Source: Cryptomeria japonica (lineage: Eukaryota; Streptophyta; Pinopsida; Cupressales; Cupressaceae). Taken from it: a stretch of 64,000 nucleotides of DNA. The notes beneath the pieces are model-generated. The model saw nothing but the letters and a program-made list of their open reading frames with translations, made no database searches and had not been told where the DNA came from. The stretch spans positions 551,054,136-551,118,135 of the forward strand of contig NC_081413.1 of NCBI RefSeq assembly GCF_030272615.1, written 5' to 3'. Shown here one piece after another: positions 45,534-57,187 of the stretch (position 1 is its first letter; every line of letters begins with the position of its first letter). A program made the position numbers and the translations under genes.

Positions 45534-47716
45534 GTATTCTACTGCACCCATTCGCGCTATTACAGTCGTGGTACAACCATCGTTACAACCCAATCTAGGG
45601 ATATATCCATTGAGGTCTCAGCTTCATTTCGTTGCATCTGCATATTCTAATTTTAGTCTGAGCCTGAGCCTTTCTCAAACTAAAATGAATCTGGTCTGAG
45701 TTAAAAGTTATAGCAGATGGAATGGCACTTGGATTAAACAGGATTATTGCGTTGTTTCGTTATTTTGCCTCAAAAAGCCATTCGTTGGACCTTTTGGGTT
45801 GGCCAATTTCGTTTGTATTTAGGGAATTTTAAAGGATTCTCCATCCATTCCTGCAGAAACTTTCATCTCAACGAGAATGCTACTCAAATTGAATTGAAGG
45901 TCTTGGTATTTTATTTACTTTTTAGCAAAAAGGTTTATATCAATTTGGGGCCGAATATTTAAACAGATTACATATCATAAACATATAAAGACCTTCTTTC
46001 AAAATGGCAGGTCTTTCTGCGCAGACAACATTTTAAAGCCAGGACCCAAAAGGCCTCGTAAGCTTATGACTTCAATTGATATGTCTGTTTAATACCCAAA
46101 AAACATATCGAAGAACGGATATGAAATTGTCAGTGTTCAGGTTTATTACCTAATTTGGTCATTTTTAGACATTAAAACATTTTTTAACTTTCTTTGCTAA
46201 ATTCAGGTTTGATGCAGCCGTAACTTTTCATCATGGATTAATTTTAATCTCTCTATATTGAAAGACACATCCTAATTTGAATTTGTGCAGCAACTAGAAC
46301 TAGAAATTTCCAGTTGAGGTTTGAATGAATTCCATCATGTTCTGACAAGTTGGAGGGAATAACCGGCTATTAATTCATATTTAATATTCTCTTGTTTGTT
46401 ATCCGTGTGCCATTATGGTTGTACATATGCTAATGTTACATGTGGCTATTCATTTGGATCTCTGATTATTCATGCGATTTTTAATTTCCATAAGTTATTT
46501 TATCACAAGCCATAATGAGAATAGACCAGTTTTATGTATCATGTATGGACTTGGAATGCATAGTGGAGATGGAATGATTGTAGTGGGAGTCCGTGTTGAT
46601 CACATGGATGGTGAAAATTGTATGTGCCTACTGATATTTTTATTTTTTTATCATCAGATGGGTTTCCTCAAGCGTGGCATTTATTTTTGATTTTAATTTT
46701 ACTTCTTGAGTGATAAGTATTAATTTGTTTATGTCACTTTTGAAATTGTTGACAATTTAGATAGATGCAAGAGCCATTCTTATTGGCACAAGTTCCAATT
46801 ATTTTTGACTTAGCTTTAAGCATTTTGGTGCACCTAGGCCAAATGTGTTATGCTCTTAGCTCTATTGAAGGGCGTAGTCACAACCATGTAGCATTATTCA
46901 TTGAAAGAAATCTTCATGAAGGTTGGATAACCTTGTAATAGGTGCATGGACTGTCAACCTTGTGAAAGCAGTGCTAGACTGATCGTTACATATGTGCAAT
47001 TTTTGAGTAGGTATGCATTGTCGCTAACCCTATCAGGTGCAGTTCTTTCAGCTCTTAAGTTTTGTTAGATATTGGTGCCAAGGAAAAATGCATTTCTTTT
47101 CTGTGCTTGGATGCCAGGCCATTTGGTAAAATGGAATATGTTTTGATTTATGGATTGAAATTGCTTATTGATAAATATAAGTATGTTAATAATGTTTTGG
47201 GTAGAAGGCATGCAATGTTTTGATTTTCTGAATGTGCCTTGAAGATTATCAGTGTGGTTACTAATGCTGAAATCTCTGTGTAAGAGCTCATTATTTATTT
47301 TCTAACTTTTCATAATCTCTTACCCACTTAGAACATCAAACACTTCTGTTCAATTAAGACAACCAGAAACAGTCAAATGTTAATTCTTTATTGCACTGAA
47401 GAAGGCTTGGGAGATTGATAATTTGGAATCCCATAATGCATGCATTATTATGATAACTCTTTTAAGCTTCAATTGCTGGGAAGGGCCACTGATTAGTGTC
47501 CGTCAATGCAGTTACTAATATTTGTATTTGTTAGAATCAGTAATGTTGCATATGAAAATAAGCCATTTTGATGTGCATTTCAATCAAATTCTGTTGTTTC
47601 TACTTTTTCTAATGGAATTATTGTGTTGACTTGTGCCATGGATAATTATCTTATCAACGAGTTAGCATTAAAAATGAATAGTGCTGGTCTTAAGTAAGTT
47701 ATTTCACATTTTTCAG
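45534..47716 (+). other. ATG5 intron 1 (2183 bp)
   Basis: Begins GTATTC and ends in a pyrimidine-rich CATTTTTCAG. No coding sequence or recognisable mobile element is seen inside. Confidence 0.85.
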
Positions 47717-47841
47717 GTATTGGGTCCACGGAATGGATACTTGCCTCTGCTTGTACCACTTATAAAACCCCATTTTCAGAGTTCTTTGCCTCCTGGGACA
47801 GATACTGTGTGGTTTGACTACAAAGGGTTACCTTTGAAATG
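47717..47841 (+). CDS. ATG5 exon 2
   Basis: Encodes residues 37-77 plus two bases of codon 78 (VLGPRNGYLPLLVPLIKPHF ... VWFDYKGLPLK). The RxGYLPLLxPLIKP and FDYKGxPLKW motifs are hallmarks of plant ATG5 and belong to its first ubiquitin-like fold. The 5' splice site is AAATG followed by GTATGAGT, which splits the Trp codon (phase 2). Reading is continuous with exons 1 and 3. Confidence 0.95.
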
Positions 47842-49518
47842 GTATGAGTTGTTTGGAAGGCCTCATGTTGACTTTCTTTGGTTTTCTTTTTTCAGCATAT
47901 CCTTTCTAGTTGTATCTTAACTGTTCGTCTTTTGCAGTCCCACTGATCAATTGTGATCATCCAAGGACATTAATATAATTTCTTCCTTACCTTTTTCATT
48001 TACACTCTTGAATAAATTCTATATTAATTTTACTATAGGTATCATTTTTTTCTGTTTGGTTGCAACCTTATTCTGATCATCAACCCGTAGTTCTGATTTA
48101 CCAGGGAATGGGTATGGGTTGAGGAAACACAGATTTGTTGGAACCCTATGTATGCTTTGGAATGGAAAACTCCATTCATAAAATCAAAATATAAACAAAT
48201 AAAAAAATGAAAAGGAAAATAATCGTAATATTAATTTTTTGTGGATAGTCAGCATTAAACTAAACAAAAATTAACAATACTCTACATAATTCAAAATATC
48301 ATACGTTTTCAACTGAATTTTGTATATGTCATGTTGCTTACAGAGCACTTTAAGGAATCAGGTGGTTTGGGCATATTGAAAATATTATCATTATGAAAAG
48401 AAAAAATTTGAATCCCACTCAAAGACATTCTTTGTTAAGGTCTTGGAAAACTGGACCCCAAGTAACCATTTGGTTTTGGATTTTAATTCTAAATTTGTAA
48501 AATTAGCAGATATCTACTATCTAGTTGTTTTGCCAGCAATGAGTAAATCTAGCCCAGCTTTATAGAATTTAGCGAGTTTGAGATATTTCCAATTCATTCT
48601 GCGTTTATGGGAAAAGATGTGATTGAAAGTTTGACAGCTTGATAAAGATTCAGAATAAAGAAGAAGATGGACGGACCTATTTCTGTAATATCAGTAATGT
48701 TTATGGGAGTCTCTGTAACCTGCAGTAATAGGAAGATTGCTAGTATTAGAATCAGATAGTGTGGAGCGTTTCTGATGGGGCAGGTTTTGGCTTTTGAATT
48801 TCTATCTTTTGTTTCTTATATTTCTTTTATTTTGGCAGTGGTTAGAACCGACTAGGCATTGGCATGTTGCCAACTATTTTTGGGTCTTGTGCTCCTTAAC
48901 CTAGTTATTGTAGCCAAACAAAAAAAAAGAATCATTGGTTTATATCCACATAGCTTTAGACTATTAGTATAAACCCAGTGTTGCTGTTGTGATATAAAGA
49001 CTAACTTTTATTTATGCATTCTGTGGGAGCTCAAAACTTTAAGACATGAAAGCAGGTTTAGCTCAAGCTATAGTCCGGTCATCATATTTATTAGGTTAGA
49101 AGTGGATGGATGTGTTTTCAATTTTTGAAAATTGGGTACATATTTGATAATTAAGCAAGGTATTAACAGTTGTCAAATTTCAGTTGTAAATTCCTATTCA
49201 TATAACTCTGCTCTATCTTTGAACTTAATCCGTCAAAATGTTTCTAAAAATAAAATACTAATGGATACAAAACAAGAAGAGGGATTACATGTAATATTGA
49301 TCTTTCTAAAGCATAATGTAAGAGGTGACATATGAATGGATTTTTGTGATTATCTCAAGTAAGTTCTACAAAATGTTATCCACTTTTGTGGGGCTGCATG
49401 GTTACTAATTATATCAACTACCTAAGTTTTGTCATTGTACCATATTGGCTTATTGCTTTTTATGGATATATGCAAAATGCTTCAGAACCTGAATGTCCCA
49501 TCTTGTTTATTTCTGCAG
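47842..49518 (+). other. ATG5 intron 2 (1677 bp)
   Basis: Begins GTATGAGT and ends TTTATTTCTGCAG. AT-rich, without coding content or mobile-element signatures that can be recognised. Confidence 0.85.
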
Positions 49519-49585
49519 GTACATACCAACAGGAGTCTTGTTCGATCTCCTTTGTGCAGAACCTGAAAGGCCTTGGAATATAACG
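49519..49585 (+). CDS. ATG5 exon 3
   Basis: Completes Trp78 and encodes residues 79-100 (YIPTGVLFDLLCAEPERPWN, then IT). The IPTGVLFDLLCAEPERPWN block is one of the most conserved parts of plant ATG5. It is followed by GTAGAG (5' splice site, phase 0). The next family block (HFRGYP and the lysine that receives ATG12) was not found before 64000, so the gene continues to the right of the window. The 100 residues seen are about the first third of the protein. Confidence 0.95.
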
Positions 49586-51967
49586 GTAGAGGCTCTTGGA
49601 ATATTTTAGACTATTCCTGAAAGAAAATATAAGTTTCTAGGAATTATACTGTTGGGTCAGTGCCGTTCTAGTTTGTAAGTTGTCTGTCTAGGTATTATTA
49701 TGTTGTTTCATTCAAAGAAGAGATATTAACAAATGTTCTCATTTAGTAGTACAGAGAGGTCATTCTTCCTGTGCTCCATTGTTTTTTTATAAGCACTATT
49801 TTCTGGATATCCTTTAATTATTTCATTCTCAGCTTGCTCTTCTACTGAAACCGATTGATTTCTATATGTTCTTCAGCAAAAGAGCAAAAGAGAAATACAG
49901 GGGGCAGAGGTTAGGCAAAAGCATTGAATTAAGCTTTGGCTTAGCATTTAAAATGTTTCACATGCTTTTCATTAGTGTATCCCTGAAAATCAAAGGATGC
50001 AGGGCAGTGAATGCAATAATTGTGATTAAAGAAAATACTACCATAGTTTGAGAGCCTCAGTATATTTGATGAATGCTATCAGCCATCTAAGGCTATATAG
50101 CTCTCACAATCTTTTTATACTTCCCAAGCTTGATGGCAATTCCCTCAAGATTTTATGTTTGTTTATGAGGGATTTATGAGTTGCAATGAGCATGCATATG
50201 CCTGTGTGAATATCAGTGCATTGTTTTTCTCTATTTAGTATTTAGTTGAACCTCAGTAAGAAACTCAAAACGTGAATCTCACATCTGTAAGCCACTAATT
50301 TAATGTCAATAAGACATGTTCATCGCAAATAGCAGGAAGAAGGGTTTGGGTTTGAAGTTGAATCAGGACATAAATGTTGCTCTGAATTTTTTTGCTGACA
50401 TAAGACTAGTAGTTAGATAGTAGACTGTTATCCTACGAATCTGATCTGTAATTGGTCAAGCTATGGCTGGTACATTTTCAGCACAGATATTTTCAAGTGA
50501 TTATGCTGCTGATTCAATTAGCAAGGTACTGAATTTCAACAAACATTTTGTTGGAATTGGTGTTTGCCTCACATATATGTTGTCATTGACATCCCCATGG
50601 GAGATTACAATGTGCATAGACTAAATACGGTACACTACTACATTATTGAAAATCAGACATCTTATAGTATTATGCTATTGCACATGCTCACATATCATAA
50701 AATATGTAACTACAGCTGTTGATGCTGAAGTCTAGTATATACAAGGCTGAAATACCTGTATTTACAGCTATGTATGCTGAAACGGTTACCTATGTGACTG
50801 TAAATAGCATGTATACATCTTTTCCCAACATTGAAATAATGCTCACCAGTATCTTGCAGTACTGAAAATAATAAAACAATATGATGGACATTTCAACAAT
50901 AGCATCAACATATGAACACCATAATTTCCATGGAATAACCTAAGTGGGAAAAGCTCAATATGGAAAATGCTTTTGTTAAAGTTCAATACTCTTGGCTAAA
51001 AATATGTGTACAGAGAAGAAGTCCTCCTTGAAGTATGAGAGGTATGTACAATCGCTTACTCTAGAAGGAACTTCAACTTCTTTTTGCTCATCATGCTTTT
51101 CCTCTCAGATAAAGAGATTTCCAAATTGAACGATGCATCCCACTTTGGAAAGGGTACATTTGATGCTGTTCATGTTGGTTCATCTCTTTAACTCTCTAGA
51201 TTGCAATGGATTCCTCTTGGTGTTTCCTGGACTTCTGAGCACTATTTTACCCTTCTTCTGCTTGAATTTAATTCTAGACATCAAGAAAGCATTTTTGTTG
51301 GTTACAAGCTTTCAGCAGATTGCATTTATGCCATTTGGGGAGAAGTTTCCATTGGTCATTGAACAAAATTAGTTTTACTACTCAAGCAGGCAAAAATTTC
51401 AATGAAACTTGGCAGGAAGGTAAAACATGTTGCCTGTTTTGGGGAGGTTGTTTGTGTTGTTATTTGCCATCAGCGAATTGAAAACTTATGGAACATCTTA
51501 GATTTTCTCCGAATTGTGGGGAATGTATATTGGACAAAGTTCGAAAACTCGGACTCGCCATGGACTCAGCAGCCCAAAAATTGGACTCGGACTTAGACTC
51601 GGCAAAAACTCAGGAAAGGACTCGGCAAAAAAGAAAACTGTAGTTTTACAAAAAAAACAAAAACAAATTAATGCATTTAGAGAACACAAGAACCATAATT
51701 GAAACATTACACATGTCATATGATCTCCAAACACTCAATATTTGAAATTTCATCATTCATACCTATAGTTTCAAACTTTAAAATGTATAACAGCAGCATA
51801 AGTTTATAAATGTTTACAAAATTACATATAATGATATGTCCAAATGCGAAAAACAACAAACTGAAGAGAAGACTGCATCTTCCTCTTTCCCCTCCTAACA
51901 TAACTCAATTTTTCAGGCCTTGAGCTAGTAGTAGTAGGTGCTGAGGTATCTAAATGGTGAGATGTGT

Positions 51968-52900
51968 TGATGTGTTTTATGCACATACGAACACAGAATA
52001 AAATACCAAAGTATTTTACCCTCTCTTGAATAAAATCACCTCAGATGCTAAATATCTGATCAACTAAGGTGCTACCAAGGTGTCTACGATCAGTTCTTGA
52101 CATGTGGGTAACTCAATGGCTTGATGTGATATGCTGTTTTCACTCGGGGACTTACGTCATTGTTCAAGTATGTTGAGTTTATCATGGATTTGGAGTAGGT
52201 TATGCCAATGACTTGGGATTTTGCAATATAGCTCTTGATCTAATCTAACAAAGATTTTAAAAATAAGGGACAAAAGGAATAGGGTTTAGGAATTTCTATT
52301 CTAAAACCTAGAATGCAAGAGGCAATGAACAATTTAGTGGAATCCTACTAGGCAAGGTCTCACCATCAATGAACAATTTGACACAATCTTAGTGCAATCT
52401 TTTAAGGTAAATTTCATAGATGTTCAAATTATCACCATCAAACATTGATACCATCAAGGCAATGCATACCAATCGACGTGCAATGATTGAATTTAAGTTC
52501 GATTTTAAATTCCAGTTGACCATGCAAGTTAAACTTACAATCAACAAGAAGCTAGTGGTATGGATTAAAGGGATTCCACATAAATGCATTCAACAACTCT
52601 TTCATTCAATCTAAAATGCTTGAAACAAATTCTAATCTAAAATTTTAATCTAACTTGGAGGCAATGAGAACAACAAATGTATACAACACTTAAACAAAAT
52701 CACCAAACTTCAATGATCGTATTCAAATATACAACATATAGGTGATAATTCTCATAAATCTCTCTCTTATAAATGAGAGGCAATGGGGTATATATAGAGT
52801 CTCAAAAGAGATGAATGGCCAAGATCATGCCAACACAGTCGTAAAGTTGCCCTAATTAGGGTTTACATCAAAAAAGGAATCACCAACATGTGATCCAATG
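51968..52900 (-). repeat. LTR-like repeat A
   Basis: Homologous and parallel to 60136-61080. Shared landmarks include AATACCAAAGTATTTTACCC/AATACCAAGTATTTTATCC, CTCTCTTGAA(T/C)AAAATC, GGGGACTTA and a TATATA/ATATAG promoter-like word (52789-52796 here). It begins TGATGTG like other LTR ends in the window. It lies directly downstream (minus sense) of the unassigned frame ending at 52910, as a 3' LTR would. The right boundary is approximate. Confidence 0.5.
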
Positions 52901-52909
52901 GAATGACAC

Positions 52910-55900
52910 CTAGTCATCAAATAGGGAATCTTCTAGAAGATTTCGACCTGCATTCCTCTCTATAGCATTATATTCCAAGAATGTGGCCAAAACTGAATCT
53001 AGCTCCTCCATGGTGATGTTGGGCAAAGCCTCCTGTTGTGCATCCATCACATCCAATGCATCCGAACAAGCATCCAAAACATTCTCCCAATCTGGCATAA
53101 GCTTCTGCGAACTGTGGATGTGGATCAACATGGAAACCAAATCATCAATCTGATTCTTCTTCAAAGAATCCAACTAACTAAACTACATGAACTTCATTTT
53201 TTCTCTCAATTCTTCTAAGTGTAGACCGGTGGAAGTACTAACATCTACCCCTAACAATTCTTCAATGGATGTAAGGATTTTGGATTGAATCTCATGGATC
53301 GATCCTTCCATCTCTGCACAATCTTTCCTCGCATGCTCATAAGTAGATTTCTGCATGGCCAATGAACAATACCATCTCGGAAAGTCATAAATATCTCCCT
53401 CATGCACAACTCCCTCATGGGTCAATGTGGGCATCAAAATTCGCTTCAACACCTTGAGGTGAGGAATGGTCTTCTCCTGTATCAGTTGGAAATCATCCCA
53501 AACTCCTTCCAAACATTATATCTTGAATGTGAGCATTGATGATCAGTCAAATGCTTGGACAAAATGAGCTAGGAAATCATCTGCTTGCTTTGTCACATCT
53601 TCAATCCACTTCCCAAATTTTGTACGTGTATTCCTCGTTGCCTCATGATCAAAGTGAAATCCACGATCAACTACTATAGGCAAGACAAAAGTGGGGTCTT
53701 CATTCCTATGGGAACTCATCCCTGCAATATATTCCTAAGTCTCATGTTTTCATCCTTATACATATTTTTCTTCTTAATCTCCATATCCAATTGCGCCTTG
53801 ATTGCTTGGACCGTATCATCGAGTTCCTGGAACTCCTACTTCTTTGTAGTTCATCCAAGGGCAATCAAAGTAATCTGATAACCCATGGGAGTGACCACAT
53901 CTTTGGTCACATCACCCATTGGGATAGCTACTTGTGCATTTCGCATACCTATTTCATCTCTAGCCACATCGAAAAATATCTTAGCCTTCTTCTGCTCTTT
54001 CTCCTTGTTTGTCCTTGCTAAGACATCATCAATATTCTTAGTAGGCTGCGTTCCTACCATCTTGCTTTTCTCCATACTCTTTAATAACCAATTTGGAATG
54101 GTGGAAATACCCATCCCATCATCAAGGCACATCTCTCAATCTAGTCCTCTTAATGCTAGGATGACATCATCATCCTCCTCCTTATCCCTAGTCAAATCAA
54201 ACACATTGTTGCCCAAACTAACATTCAAATGGACCATGGGAGATCCCGGTTGCTCTTCATCCTCATTTGGTGGTGCTGACTGCGCTGTAGCCTGGAATTC
54301 TTGAATATTTTCCGGCAAGATCTTTGTATTGGAACATTGTTCAAACTCTTTGCTCTTCTCTGGCATTCCTATTTTATTTTATTGAGGAGGAATTGGTGGT
54401 GGATAAAGGAGCACTAGGCTTATGCTTCTTCTTCTTTGATTGTTGGCTAACTGTCTCCTTCCCCTTCATTTTAGATTCTCCAGGCATACCCTTCCTTCTT
54501 TTGGGAGCATGACTCTCCTCATTTGCATGTATCCTTATATTTGTAGGTGTTCTTTCATCATCATTATCAAGAGAAGGCTCCACTTGCCTTGTTTTTTCAT
54601 AGGTAAGGGTGGCACCCATTTCTATCAATTTGTTCACATATTTGTCCACCCATTCCTTGGAGAAATCAATAACTACTCTCATAAGTTCATTCAAGTCCGC
54701 CATCTTAGGCTGTGTCCAACTAGGCAATAAGATGGGCTTGTTCACTTCATTTTCATATTGCGGATGGTTATGATCACTATCATCAACTACTTGATTAGGA
54801 ATGGAAAAGAGTTCACATTTCCTTATGAAATCCACTCACATTTGGGACCACATTCTCTTCCTTACTGCTTGTTCATCCATGAGATTAACCTAGTAATCCT
54901 CAATGTCAACTTTATGTATGAATTTTTCTCCTCTGATCTTCACAACCTTATTATGCGGATCAAATTGATCCCTGCTCTTGTAAGTTCCAAGGTGATAAAC
55001 ATCGATGATTGAACTAGCTGCAGCTGCATTGTGGCACACCTCCAAAGTCTTCCTTGATGCAATAGGGAGATCTATCCCCATTTTGTGCTTCTCCTTCTGT
55101 ATAAAATCAAACTCTAGAAGTTGTCTCACCACCTCGAGTAGGATCATTTTGTCCGTCGGATACCTAGGCAGTTTATAAGGTGCTGATCTAAATCCTTATA
55201 TTTGTAGGTATGTGAAGGTTGGAAACTGAGTGTACCACGATCCATTTTGTTTAATTAATTCTGTTGCTGCTTTGGACAACCGTTTGTGGACTCCGCTCTA
55301 TAGTAGCCTCATGACGTACATGGTGAAAGCATCGTTCACCCTCCTGTAATGTTCAATCTTGTGCATATGAAGTTGCAGATAGCATTCGTAAACTTTGTAT
55401 TGTTTTGGTCTGTTTCCAACTTCACCTTTGCATATCAATCCTTTGTATGTGACAAATCTTGCAAGTAGGTGCACAAGGTAGGAATTCATTCCAAATGACT
55501 TGGTTTTCTCCACATTTCTCAGCTGGAAGTCAAGATTATCACTTATAATCTTGGCCCAATTGACCACAATTCCTCTTATACAATCCTAAATAAAGTAGAA
55601 CAACCATCCCTCAAACAAAGCACCTTGAGGCATCCCCATCACTCGATTGAGTAGGAATAGCAGGTCACTATACTCATCCTTAAAATCCGTACACATGAGC
55701 CTCTTGGGCATCTTTGAATGGTGAGGCCTTGGTTCAATCATCCACTCTTTATTTACAACTATCATGCATGCATCCGCCTTCTTTAGGAACTTTGCTTCAT
55801 ATTCATCTTTAGTTTTCTCTTGCATATCCGCATTCCTGGGGATCCCAAATACTTCCACAATCACATCTTCGGCAAGGTATGCAAGCACGACCCCTTTAGC

Positions 55901-56123
55901 TGATCTAATCATTCGGGTCATGGTGCTTTGCACACTCCACAATTAGCTCACTGCACCGTATGGATGGAGGAAAGCCAGCCGCTTGGTATATGCTACTCCT
56001 CATGATATTGGCAGAAAGTGTGGAAGGAAGCTGATTTTGCATTCTGAACATCCTTTGCCGCATCCACTCCATGTCCAGGAATTCCATGTTTGTATTTGAA
56101 ATCCTCTTCCATCGGGATGACAA
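52910..56123 (-). pseudogene. Long decayed reading frame of unknown family
   Basis: The frame is not recognised. From Met at 56123 (MSSRWKRISNTNMEFLDMEW) a frame can be followed to 52910. About seven single stops and three or four phase changes interrupt it; most of 55942-54374 and 53512-52910 are in one phase. The first part looks globular (DFKDEYSDLLFLLNRVMGMP; YHLGTYKSRDQFDPHN). Then come a basic, low-complexity region with nuclear-signal-like PKRRKG and KKKKHKP (near 54500), an acidic region (NEDEEQP, KEEDDD) and a helical end. The layout (globular, basic linker, coiled tail) recalls retroelement Gag-like proteins, but that is inference. It sits inside the hAT relic and ends at LTR-like repeat A. 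Confidence 0.5.
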
Positions 56124-56269
56124 CTATGAATCCGGATAGAAATCATCTTGCACTTTCTTTAATTGATCCTTCCTCGCAGCTATCCCTGCTTTTGACAAAG
56201 GATTTCACATTTTCTTGTTCTTCTGCCATGGTAATGTGAAATGGCCTCTTTGGCCCTATCCATGGCCTC

Positions 56270-57187
56270 ATAAATGAATCCCATTGGCATGCCCTCTCCA
56301 TCCACCATAGGAAGAATCCTTACCAAAGGTTTTGTCACCTAAAAAAATGAAAACAAATTTTAAATTAGTACAAAATTAATCCCTCAAAAAAAAAACAGTA
56401 AATAGATTATATTGTATAAAGTTTACGTTTGTGTTTGTTACTTACCCCAATCAACTCCTCTCCACTTTTGGTGAACCCTTAATAAAAAACAATGCTTACA
56501 ATCTTCTCCGCTTCAGCTCTTTTGGAGTATGCAGACTCCAACCAAGCATCAAACATTGACATTTGCTTAAGATGAGGAATGGCACCAAGAATGCTCTACA
56601 ATGTGAGGAAGTGGCTAGCAAATCGTGTCACTCCTAGTCGCACAAGGTCCTTGCCATTTGTGTGTTTTCTCATCAAAGAAAGGACCCAAGTATGGTTGTA
56701 GATGAATTTGGTGACATTTTTTGCATCTTCAACCACCCTTTTCACCCATCCAATCTTCCCAAGTCCTCTAACAACAAGTCCAAGCAATGTACAACACAAG
56801 GACTCCATGTAATTGTTGGATGCCTCTCCATAAGCATTCTACCTACAGCAGCTGCGTTGTCCATGATAATTGTAATTGTCGGATGCCTCTTCATAAGCAT
56901 TTTTTGCATTTTGAACCACCCTTTACACCTATGCATTTGTCACATTCGGTATAGGTGACCTCTCCCTTTTTGTTTCTTGATATCCCATACTTCCATGCTT
57001 TGTCTTTTTGTCTTCTTGGTCGGGTTGCCCTTGGAGTTGAACTTGCCATTGCTGTTTTAACATGAAAAAAAAAAAAAATCAACAAAAAAAATGATAACGA
57101 ATCATTTGAAAAAAATAGTATTCGAAAACAAAAAAAAAATATAAGGAAACAAGTTAGGAAGGGAAATAGAATTTTTTTTGCCAGCAA
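56270..57187 (-). pseudogene. hAT transposase fragment (BED finger and DUF659-like)
   Basis: At 57040-56891 a BED-like zinc finger start is seen (KAWKYGISRNKKGEV, CDKC). It is followed by TIIMDNAAAVGRMLMERHPT, WSPCVVHCLDLLLEDLG (DUF659-type core, 56870-56745) and WVKRVVEDAKNVTKFIYNHT, RLGVTRFASHFLTL (56740-56600). Near 56330-56260 come VDGEGMPMGFIYEAMDRAKE-type residues. The stretch from finger to core is shorter than usual and contains a duplicated RHPTIT motif, so an internal deletion or duplication has occurred. The C-terminal dimerisation domain is absent. Confidence 0.75.

Noticed and set aside
45397-45699. A 100-codon frame overlapping ATG5 exon 1
   Set aside because: It is in a different phase from the conserved ATG5 residues and runs through the exon 1 splice site into intron 1.
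49800-49835. GYP-containing words resembling the next ATG5 block
   Set aside because: No acceptor site in phase 0 and no further family residues.
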